64,000 nucleotides of DNA from Zeugodacus cucurbitae. Lineage: Eukaryota; Arthropoda; Insecta; Diptera; Tephritidae. Positions 42,610 through 53,999 of the stretch are shown here, one piece after another (the first letter of the stretch is position 1; each line of letters opens with the position of its first letter). The stretch spans positions 30,380,001-30,444,000 of the forward strand of contig NC_071671.1 in the NCBI RefSeq assembly GCF_028554725.1, read 5' to 3'. Below the pieces are notes generated by a model. It was given only the letters and a program-made list of their open reading frames with translations, was not told the origin of the DNA and did not search any database. A program made the position numbers and the translations under genes.

Positions 42610-43067
42610 TATTCACATGACATCGCATCTTGTGACATCACCCGCTTATCACATCAGTCATCACATACGTAACAGATAACACACAACACTGCATAACCAA
42701 CCATGCAATACAACAACCACACAATTACCAACATTCATCCCATTTATTCTCCACCCAAGTTAACAAAAGGGATAGATCCGAACGGGATCATCCTTCTTTT
42801 CGTTTTCGCCAACGACCTTAGAGGTTCGATATCCGATCACCGTAAGATCAATAGCCGTCCGCGACCGGAAAAGTGGTTTTGTGTGTGTGTGCTCAACATT
42901 TACATTTACAATTATATTTTTTCAAAATTTAATACTGTTTAATGAACTCGGAATTAAAATTAAAAATATAACGATCTTGAAACCCGTGCGTTTTCCTTCC
43001 CCCTTTTTACAGTGCGTGATCAGTGCCCTTTGCATTAACGTAAGTATCTGGTGCATATACGTGAACA
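42610..43067 (+). repeat. 3' LTR of element D
   Basis: 458 bp from TATTCACATGAC (TG mutated to TA at the first dinucleotide) to GTGAACA. It includes a (GT)5 run and TTTTTACAGTGCGTGATCAG near the end. Confidence 0.88.
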
Positions 43068-43183
43068 ATGTGTAATACAACAACAAATACAACACATTTG
43101 ACAATTGATAATCTCATTTGGGTATATGTAAACGGTTAGGTTATTGAACGAGCTTAGAACGAGATTATTTTCATATGTAAACA

Positions 43184-43438
43184 TACTTAATATTCATAGT
43201 CCATATTAGCCTCTATCGTGGTAGTCCATATTAGACTCAACATGTGTTGGGGAAATAACTGAGTTTAATTAGCAAAAAGTATTTATTATAGTGTTTTTAG
43301 ACAGGAGCTAATTGATAAATTAACCGACCTCTGTTCGATTAAAACGTTCATTAAGATCGATTTACCATACCAAATAAAATCTACATTTATTTTTAATGGA
43401 ATTTTAATAGACTTGAAAATCAAATGCAACTCAGCGGC
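43184..43438. other. no gene seen
   Basis: AT-rich DNA after the MITE. A short near-duplicate TAGTCCATATTAG occurs twice at 43198-43230. Confidence 0.4.
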
Positions 43439-45007
43439 AAAGACGTGCGATATACGTTCTTTGTCTGAATTTTTTGAAAAAAAGCTATGGTATAATCACT
43501 GCTAAAAATATTAAACAGCTGATGAACCTTACCAACTTCTTATGAAAAGCAAAAACAAAAATGTATAACAGCTGAACAGTTATCTAGTAGCCGGCATTAT
43601 AAAAGGCAAAAGAGGGTTTCTCATTGGTGATTATAGGGCAATAGTTGGACCACATCAAAACCCTTTGCCCGGCATTTTAAAAGGAATATTTTAGAACACG
43701 AAACGAAAAGAAATCACCAACTAATTCACAAATTCATTTTAAATATCATTACGAAAAATTGGAAACACTAAAGTATTGTCAAATGTCTAACACATTCCGA
43801 GAAATAAACAAAAACGAATTGTGAAATGAGTATCTTGAAACTACGGAATTGAATGAGACATGGATTTTCTTGTTTTTGGGTTCTTTTTGCAGTGATTTTA
43901 CACTTTTTTGTATCCACTCCCTATAAATACTCTAAACATCATTGAATAAAAAAATCGTTAAACTGAAGTAAAAAGCAATCAGAGGTATTGTGTAATCCAA
44001 GACAGATTTGCATAATTGTCAGAATGACAAAGCAAAGACGTGCGATATACGTTCTTTGTCTGAATTTTTTGGTAAAAAGCTACGGTAGATATCGCTGCTA
44101 AAAATATTAAACAGCTGATGAACCTTACCAACTTCTTATGAAAAGCAAAAACAAAAATGTATAACAGCTGGTTATCTAGTAGCCGGCAGTATAAAAGGCA
44201 AAAGAGGGTTTCTCATTGGTGATTATAGGGCAATAGTTGGACCACATCCAAACCCTTTGCCCGGCATTTTAAAAGGAATATTTTAGAACACGAAACGAAA
44301 AGAAATCACCAACTAATTCACCACAGGGCAGTGTTTTAGGCCCAACTCTGTACATCATATATACAGCTGATCTTCCAACTGCTAATAATGTTTTGACATC
44401 AACTTTTGCGGATGACACAGCTTTAGTGAGTCGTAACAAATGCCCCATTATAGCATCAAGAATATTAGCGAAGCACTTAAGTTCTGTCGAAGAATGGCTA
44501 GCAAACTGGCGCATAAATGTAAATGAACAAAAGTGCAAGCATGTTACATTTTTCTTAAGACCAAAAATGTGCCCGGCAGTAAAAATGAACAATATTCTAT
44601 ATATAATACAAAGGTTCCAATCGAAAATGCTTAGATCAATCACCATGGTACATGCGCAATGAAAATATCCATAAAGATCTTGGTATCCCTATGGTAAAGA
44701 AAGAAGTAGAGGACAACAGATTGAAATATTTATCTAAACTCCGTGATCACCCAAACCCTTTGGCTAATGCTTAAGTACATTCCTGCGATCAAACAAAGGG
44801 ATATGCCTGCGTACTAAAGAGCAACGTTTCACCAATACAGCTCAATCACTTGGTTGAGCTTGTCTAGTTTTTAAATAGATTTAAGATTTTATAACTTGTT
44901 GTTAGGCTTAAAAATAAGCAGATTCAATAAATAAGGATATATTGAAAAAAAACCAACTAATTCACAAATTCATTTTAAATACCATTACAAAAAATTGGAA
45001 ACACTCG
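43439..45007 (+). repeat. ~335-bp direct repeat pair, 591 bp apart
   Basis: Copy 1 is 43439-43772. Copy 2 is 44030-44321 continued at 44952-45007, interrupted by a Jockey fragment. Both start CAAAGACGTGCGATATACG and end TTGGAAACAC, and both include TATAAAAGGCAAAAGAGGGT. The spacing and a TATA-like box recall LTRs around a ~255-bp core, or repeated promoter monomers of a LINE. No TG..CA ends are seen, so the class is open. Confidence 0.7.
44322..44951 (+). mobile_element. 5'-truncated Jockey-type LINE
   Basis: 630 bp, inserted in copy 2 of the direct repeat, with a 14-bp target duplication ACCAACTAATTCAC (44308-44321, 44952-44965) and an A-rich 3' end. It encodes the tail of a Jockey RT: QGSVLGPTLYIIYTADLPTA, the catalytic TFADDTALVS and VEEWLANWRINVNEQKC. 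After a break near 44590 come YIQRF-like QRFQSKMLRSI and LGIPMVKKEVEDNRLKYLSK. Confidence 0.88.
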
Positions 45008-45299
45008 ATTCAACTGAGCAATAATTTATTCATGGGGCAAGATTAAAACTTCAAATTTTTTCGAATTTCATACATTTTAATCACATAATTACATCAAAAT
45101 ATTTATTAAAACCGAAAAATAGAAATAAAATGTGAAGTTATTTCGGCTCTTATTCTATTGGACAATGAAAGTAGCGCAAATGAGAAAAGGTATTATGTAC
45201 ATATGTAAAAATGTACATCCATAATTGTACATATATATTGTTCAACTTTTATGTAAAAAATGCGATATTTCCATGATCTAATCTGAATTATCTTACATT

Positions 45300-46990
45300 G
45301 ATACGAATCAAATTGACCACGGCCTCATATGCAAAAGAACGAGAAGCAGCATAACCGATGTACGAAATCTCAGAGGTCCAAACTGTGACAGCAATCACTT
45401 CTTAGTAAGAACGAAACTGCGACAAAGACTGTCCAATAATAAGAAGAAGAACATGATAAAAAATAATCTATGAAAATATCTCAACGGCTGAAAGTACAAA
45501 AGACGTAGATCATGAATGGACAATTTTAAAACACAATTACAACAGCTGAATTAAATACAGTCGGTTGAGTAGTAAGAAGCAAAAACTCCGACTGGTACGA
45601 CAAAGACTGTAGAAACCATCTGTAACAGATAAAAAACAAACAAGAAGAAAATGGATCGGAAATAAAACCAGAGGAGCTGAAAACATTTGTATTGAAGAAA
45701 GAAGATTTGCCTCAAAAATCTGTCAGAAAACGAAGCGTGAATTAATGCATCGAAAAATAGAAGGTATATCTGAGAACTATGTATCGAGTAGGGATGCAAA
45801 CATCGTGAAATGAAACATCGATGGTTCGATGTATCCATGTTTCTTCAAAACCCATCGAAATCAAAAACATCGGCCATTAAAACATCGATACATCGAAACG
45901 TCGATGTATTTTTGAACTTTTTTAACTTATTTTAAATTTAGTGTGAAAAGATAAGGGATACAGAAGCAGAAGCATAAATAAATGAAATGTATGTAGTACG
46001 CTTTAAGGTGATACATTTTATTTCACTTAGCATTATATGTCTGTTAAAGTTTTTTCTCAATAAATAATAGTAATAACAATTTCAAAACAACGATATGGAA
46101 AATTTTTTCACTGTCATTTCTTTTCGATTTTACTTCTGCGTGATAGTTGCCCTGGGTATAGAAAACAGTCGTTTACTCGGCACTGAAGAGGCCACAATGT
46201 GTGAATATCAATAAGCCTATTTACACAACTCCGGAAACACAATATTCATGTCAACACAAACTCTATTGGCTTCTGAGTGGTAGGGGTAACTGCCGAGATA
46301 CACTTTCTCTTCAACCTTCCGTCCCTGTAATTGTAGATAAATTTGATAGCTCACATTTCACCTTTTGGTGGACCAAATGTTGATTTTGGTTCCAAATATC
46401 AAACGAGTATTCTGTTTCACACTCATTCGAACATTCCGTTGGATCAGCTCGATTCTTTGAATTTTTTATGAAACAAAAAAAATATTCCATAACATCTTTA
46501 AAATGCAGTAATTTGAATCTCTGATCTAACGCAGTAGCCTACGCCAGAATTAAATTGTATAACTAAATCCAAGCGCACATTCCCTTAACGAATTCTCCCT
46601 ATTTCACAGAAATCGAATTCCATTGTAATAAAGCGTATCTAAATAGAGGGTTTCGAGTTAATATCCGAAAAAATGTGAAGGTGTGAAGTCAAATTTTTAT
46701 ATAAAACATCGACATAAAACATCGTTGAAAGTGACATCGATGCATCGATGTTTTTAGATTCGAGACATCGATGGCTAGCATCGATGATTTTTGACGAAAA
46801 CATCGATGTTTCAAAAACATCGATACATCGTTTGCATCCCTAATATCGAGCAATGCTCGAAAGTTATACAGTCAAATCAAATTGATTGGTGAAAAAGCAT
46901 TCAAGATGTACGGACGTACACCAAACCTCCTCCAATCTATTTGCGTGAGCGTAGCTCAAATGCGCTCGTCTCCAAATTGAGCAATTTAAT
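45300..46990 (+). pseudogene. RTE-like LINE endonuclease relic, split by a hAT-like MITE
   Basis: Weak plus-strand coding remains. Near 45315-45420, SITDVRNLRGPNCDSNHFLV parallels the RGPNIDSDHYLV site of the RTE LINEs elsewhere in this window. Lys-rich pieces follow to 45788 and resume at 46851. It carries many stops. It is an older and different copy from the three minus-strand RTE elements. Confidence 0.55.
45789..46842. mobile_element. hAT-like MITE with a CATCGATG array
   Basis: 1054 bp, ends TAGGGATGCAAACATCG and its inverse TTTGCATCCCTA, with 8-bp target duplication GTATCGAG / ATATCGAG (45781-45788, 46843-46850). Near both ends the motif ACATCGATG or CATCGATGT recurs many times (45808-45905, 46705-46832). 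Such arrays often bind hAT transposase subterminally. The interior is AT-rich and non-coding. Confidence 0.78.
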
Positions 46991-47059
46991 AGGCACAAAC
47001 AATTTTCATATTAAAAAAAGATAACATAGATGAAACGAAAATTCAAACGTACACTGAAA

Positions 47060-47492
47060 AAAGTTTCATGGATGTAGTGAAATTCTTATCAAATAATAAC
47101 AAGAATTACTACTTGTATCTATCAAAGAGCCCTAAGGCCTAGTGCTAGTCATAAAAGGTATAGAGTCTTCGATAGACTCTAACAACGTTATAGAATCTCT
47201 GGAAGAATGTGGTTTTAGTATTAAATCAGTTGTGAATATATTTAACAGAAATAAAGTACCTCAGTCAATGTTCAAAATAGAATTGATGCCAAATAATGAA
47301 CAACTAAAATGAAACACATTCAATTTACAAGTTAAAATATTTGCCCCATCGCAGAATTACCGTCGAGGAACCACATAAAAGAAATGGTCCGGTACAATGC
47401 ACCAACTGCCAAGAGTATGGGCACACGAAAGCATATTGCACTCTACGCAGTGTCTGTGTGGTGATCTGCATCCTACATCAAAATGTACTCAT
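47060..47492 (+). pseudogene. Jockey-type LINE ORF1, first part
   Basis: Plus-strand reading KGIESSIDSNNVIESLEECG and VVNIFNRNKVPQSMFKIELM corresponds to the RRM-like/PRE_C2HC part of Jockey ORF1. After a shift near 47330 come the knuckles CTNCQEYGHTKAYC and the start of a second (SVCVVCGDLHPTSKC with breaks). It stops abruptly at the DINE-1-like insertion at 47493 and resumes at 51808. Confidence 0.72.
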
Positions 47493-47576
47493 AACAAGTA
47501 AGGAAGGGCTAAGTTCGGGTGTAACCGAACATTTTATACTCTCGCAATTTATTTATTTAACTTTATTTATATTATA

Positions 47577-48662
47577 CTAGTAAACCCGGCCAAGCTTTGC
47601 TGTGAATAATTTATATACATACATATATACATATATTTATATATATAGTTATTATTTTTTAATACATTTAAATTATTACCTAGGAATATAGTTATAAAAT
47701 GTATAGTTTGTATTAAAATTCATATATTTATATGATATTCGTCCTGTCCTTGTCAAAATATTAGAGGATATTGATGTGTGTCAAATGAGCGATGTAGATC
47801 TGAAATAATGCTGAGAGTATTGTCCTGCTGTGTGATTTTTATTGATCGATTTTCAACAGGATCACCAACCATAATAACGAAACAAATTACGTCACACAAA
47901 AAACACTTGCTCAAACAAATTATTTTCCACAAAAACAAATTCAAATTTCAAAAAATACAATCAACTACACGTATATAAACAAACACCTGCCGCAATGTAA
48001 AAATTTTCAAAAGCCAGCTATGATATGCAACCACAAACCAACAAATCAGAAAATATACATACAATCGTAAATATATTCAAACACTTGCGGTAATGTAAAA
48101 ATATACAAAGCCAACTACAGAAAAAGTATACACGTACTGACAAATTTTATCTACACACACAATAGAACATATATTGAAAATGAAATATTTTTATGAAAAA
48201 AACACACATATTTACACACACGTATAAATGAATATATAAATGCATTAATATGTATCCAAAAGCGCTAGAAAACTTCGACAAACCACAAACTAACGTACAA
48301 ATATTCAAATGAATGTACTCACATCCAAATAATATAAACTTCAAACAACGCATTTTCATTTAATGTTTTTACCAAGTGGCAGCTTTTGTTATGACAGCCA
48401 TGAAAATTTAGAAAGAAATGTAGCGCCATCTACTGTAACATAGCGCACTTAGCGCCACCAACTGGTGGATAGCTCTTTGCTAATAATAAACAAATAATTT
48501 GCAATAAATAAATAATGCGACTATAAGGAGAGTTATAAACTATCCTATCTTTCAAGTTGGACCAAACTGCACACAGTGTTAAAAATTTCATTAAAATCGG
48601 TTCAGTAGTTTAGGAGTCCATCGAAAACAAACAACGTGACACGTGATTTTTATATATTAAGA
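47577..48662 (-). mobile_element. Helitron i of a tandem pair
   Basis: 1086 bp on the minus strand. Its 3' end (left) reads GGCCGGGTTTACTAG in sense, ending CTAG, with a short imperfect hairpin (GCAAAGCTTGGC) before it. Its 5' end (right) starts TCTTAATATATAAAAATCAC in sense. No target duplication is seen; the flanks are A and, after the partner, T, as Helitrons require. The last ~340 bp are nearly identical to the end of Helitron ii. No Rep/helicase is seen. Confidence 0.78.
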
Positions 48663-50781
48663 CTAGCTGACCCGGCGAACTTCGCCCCACCCAATTTTTA
48701 TTCGAAATAGTTAAAACGCTTTTTGAACTCTGTTCATTCCCTGCAAGACGGGTAATTTTCAGCTAACATGTTACAGCTATGTTACTCTAAACATTAGCAA
48801 AAATTAATTTGTGTGTTACTTTTGTTCGAAGCGTGGGAAAGAAGTAACACTATGCCCCTACTCGTTCAACGGTTTTCTCACTCTATCCAATTACATTTTG
48901 CATAAGTGGTCTCGTTCTACGATAACACTTATACTTGTCTCCTATTGGTCAAGTTTTGACAACTAACAGTCTGTTAATGGCCTCATATATTTTCATATTT
49001 GGCATGTTATATATATGTTACCTCTGCTGAAGCAAATGTTAGCATATATGTTATCCCTATGTTATTCAGAACAGATGTATTTGTTACCGTACGGGTCATT
49101 ATTTTGGTTAGCAGCTTGTTACCTATATTTGTTATCTTTTTCCGCTAACAGTTAAAAATAATTATTTTCTTTTTGTTTTTTATTTTATTTTATTACATTT
49201 TTAATTATTACAAAATCAAATATGTAGATAATACAATCATATAAACTTAAACAGTTAAACTTATTATTAAATTTTTACATTTACAAGTTATTAATATAAA
49301 AATTACATTTATATATAAATTATTATATTTATGCAATTTATGTTCTAATTTAACAAATTCAAATGATATATAATCTTATTTTATTCTTATTCTAAATATA
49401 TGTATATATTTTAACAATGTTGGGTGTGGACTGGATACACCTTACGCAAACCTGCTAACAACATATCAAGAAATTCCATCCCAGCATCCAGGCATCTAAC
49501 ACCTAAAACAGAAAAACAAAACGAAGGATGAGTTTATGTAAAATAGTACATAATAGAACTACACGCTATACAATGGCCACTAGTATTTACAAAGCTTTTA
49601 ATATTTATTTTTCTTCTTATATTTAGCACTTTTCTTTTAATATTAATATTCTTTAATTTTGCACTTGAATTTTTATATATTTCCTTATATATTTATATAG
49701 CTTTTAATATTAATTAATCAGTTTATATTTAACCATTGAGGTTAATATGTTCAGAATTCTGCAAACGAGCAGATACCCTGACATCCGAAAGCACTTATTT
49801 AAATGAGTTAGGTACCAACCGCTTGTTTACCCAATTCATTTATTTATTTTTTTCACTTTTGAACTACACACTTTAAATATAATAATAATTAGGTATTAAT
49901 TAAGATAATTTTAAAATAACTTACATTTTCTTTTGTATCAAGTCCCGGTCTTTGTGCGTTGATTTTGCCTGCAATTTCATTAAAGCTGTATTAGTAAAAA
50001 CACACAAATTATTAGATAAACACAAATCACACTTACCTTTTTAATTGAATACTTTTACATATCTCCTGCATAAAAATTAAAATCAATTAATATTAATAAT
50101 AAAATTTAACCAAAAATAACCTTACGCCAATTTTTTTATAAAATGGCCAAATTGCGGCTTCAATTTCAGTTTTTCTTTTTTTAATGTCATATCTGTCTTC
50201 TTTTAGCATATTATTATATCAATATGCTTACAGTGGCAATATTTTTTCTCTTTCTAACGAAAGCTTTCTCCAATTCAATTCAAAGTTGTAAACAAATGTA
50301 AGTGTTGTAATTGTATGAGTAAACATCTGATTTGTCTGACCATACATATGTACATAACTTTATTTATTTCACGGATTGTATGTGATTTTTTCTTAAATTT
50401 AGAATATTGGAAGTCATAGATTCGTATAACTTTACCACAAATAATATAAACTTCAAACAACGCATTTTTATTTAATGTTTTTAGCAAGTGGCAGCTTTTG
50501 TTATGACAGCCTAAATCCATGAACATTTAAAAAGAAATATAGCGCCATCTACTGTTACATAGCGTACTTAGCGCCACCAACTGGTGGATAGCTCTTTGCT
50601 AATAATAAACAAATAATTTGCAATAAATAAATAATGCGACTATAAGGAGAGTTATAAACTATCCTATCTTTCAAGTTGGACCAAACTGCACACAGTGTTA
50701 AAAATTTCATTAAAATCGGTTCAGTAGTTTAGGAGTCCATCGAAAACAAACAATGTGACACGTGATTTTTATATATTAAGA
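48663..50781 (-). mobile_element. Helitron ii of a tandem pair
   Basis: 2119 bp, directly abutting Helitron i. Its sense 3' end is GGCGAAGTTCGCC, a perfect hairpin, then GGGTCAG and CTAG. Its sense 5' end is TCTTAATATATAAAAATCAC. The interior is AT-rich with TAACATGTTAC-like fragments and no helicase. The 5'-side ~340 bp (50443-50781) repeats 48331-48662 with few changes. Confidence 0.8.
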
Positions 50782-51807
50782 TAATACACAATTTGACCCA
50801 CATATTCGTCATATATATTGTATAAAGTCCATTGAAAGTTGGAAACCCTAATATCAGGTAGAAGTACCGAGGTCCTCATGTTCGATATATGGGGCCTTAA
50901 CAACCTATGGTCCGATTTCGGTGATTTTTAGAATGGGGCTGCCACACTATTAACATAGTATTTGTGCAAAGTTCTGTATCGATATCTTTACTAGTGCTTA
51001 CTTTATATATTGTAAAGTAAACGATTCAGATCGTCTTCAAAGTTCTGGTAAATAGGAAGTAGGCGGGGTTGAAAACGGTCGAGTAGTTCCTGAGATATGG
51101 TTTTTGACCCATAAGTGGGCGATGCCACGCCCATTTTCCATTTTGTAAAAAAATCTGAGTGTAGCTTCCATCTGCCATTTATTATGTGAAATTTAGTGTT
51201 TCTGGCGTTTTTCGTTAGTGAGTTAACCCACTTGGGGGGTGGGCGTGGTAACAATCCGATTTTTTTCCATTTTTGAACTGTATAAGGTAGTACCTAAAAT
51301 AAACGACTCTAGAAAGTTTTCTTGATATAGCTTTAGTAGTTTGCGAGATATGTACAAAAACTTAGTAGGGGCAGGGGCACACCCACTTTCCCAAAAAAAT
51401 TACATCCACATATGCCCCTTCCTAGTGCGATCCTTCATGCCAAATTTTACTTCCATAGCTTTATTTAGAACTTAGTTATGGCACTTTAAGTGTTTTCGGT
51501 TTTCGCCATTATGTGGGCGTGGCAGAGGTCCGATTACGGCCATTTTCGAACTTAACCTTCTTATGGTGCCATGAAATACGTCTTCCAAGTTTCATCAAGA
51601 TATCTCAATTTTTACTCAAGTTACAGCTTGCACGGACGGACGGACAGACGGACGGACAGACAGACATCCGGATTTGAACTTTTCTCGTCACCCTGATCAT
51701 TTTGATATATATAACCCTATATCTAACTCGTTTAGTTTTAGGACTTACAACCAACCGTTATGTGGACAAAACTATAATACTCTCGTAGCAACTTTGTTGC
51801 GAGAGTA

Positions 51808-52435
51808 TAAAAAAGAGGATTTAAATAAAAAATGTAGTAATTGTGGTGGAAATCACACTGCAAACTATAGCGGTTGCCCGGTATACAAAGACTTAAAAAC
51901 GAAATTGACTGTTGGAATTCAAACACGTCGAAATCAAATGATAAATATTCCTTCCAACGAAATTATTAAAAACCCTGTCCATATTTCAAAACATTGTATT
52001 CTTAAAAATAATGCTACACAAGGGAGCTATGCAAACGTGGTAAAAGGCAATACAACACAAATGCAATTGCCCGGAAACCAACCAAATGGAAGCATTGAAA
52101 CAATGATTTTAAACCTTACCCAACGTATGACACCATTTATGTCAACAATGCAAAATATGATTCAAGAGGTAATCAAAGCACCCATCTTACGAATAAAAAC
52201 AATTTCTTTATACCGAATATACCTTACGAATAAAAACAATTTATTCTCTCTATGTTACAAATCACCCAGATGGAAAGGCACATGGTGGAACAGCAGTGTT
52301 AGTTAGAAAACGACTAAGCCACCACGCATTAGAATCTCATGCTACAGCGCAGTTACAAGCTACAACAATATCTATAAAAAATTGTTGCGGGGACTTAAAC
52401 CTGACGGCTATATACTGTCCACCTCGGACGGGAAT
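51808..52435 (+). pseudogene. Jockey-type LINE ORF1 end and ORF2 endonuclease start
   Basis: Continuation of the Jockey relic. A third knuckle CSNCGGNHTANYSGC, YKDLKTKLTVGIQTRRNQM and SYANVVKGNTTQ close ORF1. From about 52245 an endonuclease piece reads YVTNHPDGKAHGGTAVLVRK then LQATTISI and LTAIYCPPR, as in Jockey ORF2. The element is cut at about 52435 by the RTE LINE. Confidence 0.75.
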
Positions 52436-53995
52436 AATGAGCGACTTGTAGAGTTTGATTTGTGTTCGTCGAGAGAGGACTTTACTTTGCAATTGCCTAC
52501 TCTGTCCAAAGTAACACCTGTTGGCAAGAGTGATTCTGCGTTGGATTTCAAGGCTGACATTGTTGGTGTTGTTAACGCTGGTTCCCAAGTAGACGAAACT
52601 ATCTACTACTTCAAGGGTATGACTGTCAACAGTGACGTGGGAGCCAAGACGCGAGTGCGCTGACTGTTTGTTTGATGACAGGAGATATTTCGTCTTGTCC
52701 TCGTTCACCACCAGACCCATACGCTTCGCTTCTTTATCTAGTCTGGAAAAAGCAGGACAAACGGCGCGGTTGTTGCTCCCGATGATATCAATATCATCGG
52801 CATACGCGAGGAGCTGTACACTCTTGTAGAAGATTGTACATTCTCTATTTAGCTCTGCAGCTCGTATTATTTTTTCCAGTAATAGATTGAAGAAGTCGCA
52901 CGATAGTGAGTCATCCTGTCTGAAGCCTCGTTTGGTATCGAACGGCTCGGAGAGGTCCTTTCCGATCCTGACGGAGCTTTAGGTTTTGCTCAACGTCCCG
53001 CACAGCCATATTAGTTTTGCGGGGATACCAAATTCAGACATCATGGCATAAAGGCACCTCCTTTTCGTGCTCTCGAAAGCAGCTTTAAAATCGACAAAGA
53101 GATGGTGTGTGTCGATCCTAATTTCACGGGTCTTCTCCAAAATTTGGCGTATGGTGAATATCTGGTCTGTTGTGAATTTTCTAGGTCTAAAGCCACACTG
53201 ATAAGGTCCAATCAGTTTGTTGACGGTGGGCTTTAGTATTTCACACAATACGCTCGACAAAACCTTATATGCGATATTGAGGAGACTTATACCCCGGTAA
53301 TAGGCGCAGATTGTGTAGCCTCCCTTTTTATGGATTGGGCAGAGCACACTGAGGTTCCAATCGTCGGGCGTGCTTTCCGACCATATTCTACAAAGAAGCT
53401 GATGCATGCACCTTATCAGTTCTTCGCCGCCGTGTTTGAATAGCTCGGCCGGTAGTCCATCGGCCCCCGCCTCTTTGTTGTTCTTCAAACGGGTAATTGC
53501 TATTCACCAGCAGGTCGGAGAAGTGTTCCCTCCATAAACCCAGTATGCCCTGGACATCGGTTACCAGATTACCACCTTGGGGTCTACATGAGGATGCTCC
53601 GGTCTTGAAACTTCTTGATGCTTCTCGCTTTCCTCTTCAGCTCTCGGTATCTATCCCATCCCGCACGTGTTATGGTCATTTGCATCGTTGCGAGGTAGGC
53701 AGTCTGTTTTCTCTCCGCTGCGAGACGGCAATCCTCATCGTACCAGCTTGTTTTTTGTCGTTGCCGAAATCCAATTGTTTCGGCTGCAGCGGTACGCAGT
53801 GAGTTTGAGATGCCGTTCCACAGTTCCCTTATACCGAGATGCTGATGAGTGCTCTCAGAGAGAAGGAGTGCAAGTCGAGTAGAGTATGTATTTCGTGGCT
53901 GTCTGCTGCGATTGCAGCTTTTCGATGTCGAACCTTCCTTGTGTTTGTTGACGGGCGTTCTTTGCTGCTCAGAGGCGAGTGCGCCACTTCTTAAT
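52436..53995 (-). mobile_element. RTE-type LINE copy 2, truncated at both ends
   Basis: Minus-strand coding: TSWYDEDCRLAAERKQTAYL and GWDRYRELKRKARSIKKFQD (connector after endonuclease), ADGLPAELFKHGGEELIRC, ANYRGISLLN-like AYYRGISLLNIAYKVLSS, THHLFVDFKAAFESTKRRC, the AYADDIDIIG loop (near 52795) and FVYLGTSVNNTNNVSLEIQR. It stops at LYKSLIIPV (52435) and most of the endonuclease is missing. Breaks occur near 53500, 52980 and 52720. Confidence 0.8.
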
Positions 53996-53999
53996 ACAG

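Larger units (their letters stand above)
29172..43067 (+). mobile_element. BEL/Pao retrotransposon D with nested insertions
   Basis: Plus-strand element between TGTTCACATGAC (29172) and GTGAACA (43067), flanked by ATGTG (29167-29171, 43068-43072). The 5' LTR is split by an R1-type LINE, and the 3' LTR is 42610-43067. It holds a primer site at 34003, a ~3.8-kb leader with two MITEs, gag, protease, a deleted RT, integrase, and a further zinc-knuckle ORF before the polypurine tract. Without insertions it would be about 8.4 kb. All genes are broken. Confidence 0.9.
28935..43183. mobile_element. 348-bp TA-flanked MITE, split by element D
   Basis: Left part 28935-29171, right part 43073-43183. The ends are inverted (TGTTTACATAT.. 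and ..ATATGTAAACA) and flanked by TA (28933-28934, 43184-43185). Both subterminal regions have ATTATCTC/GAGATTAT and CGAGCTTA motifs. Element D and its 5-bp duplication account for everything between the parts. It is non-coding and probably Tc1/mariner-related, judging by TA. Confidence 0.65.
47493..51807 (-). mobile_element. DINE-1-like repeat split by two Helitrons
   Basis: Reverse-orientation copy. It starts AACAAGTAAGGAAGGGCTAA and the GTTCGG/CCGAAC hairpin, breaks at 47576, and resumes at 50782 with ACACAATTTGACCCACATAT. It continues through GCCACGCCCA motifs, a (GGAC)n tract near 51635 and the terminal ACTCTCGTAGCAACTTTGTT hairpin at 51779-51807. It lies within Jockey ORF1 between codons for the second and third knuckles. 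Confidence 0.7.

Noticed and set aside
44269..44646. Minus-strand ORF opposite the truncated Jockey
   Set aside because: Shadow of the RT frame, which carries FADD on the plus strand.
51600..51665. GGAC/GACA tetranucleotide tract as a possible CRISPR-like or satellite array
   Set aside because: It is the short microsatellite core of the DINE-1-like family, without spacers.
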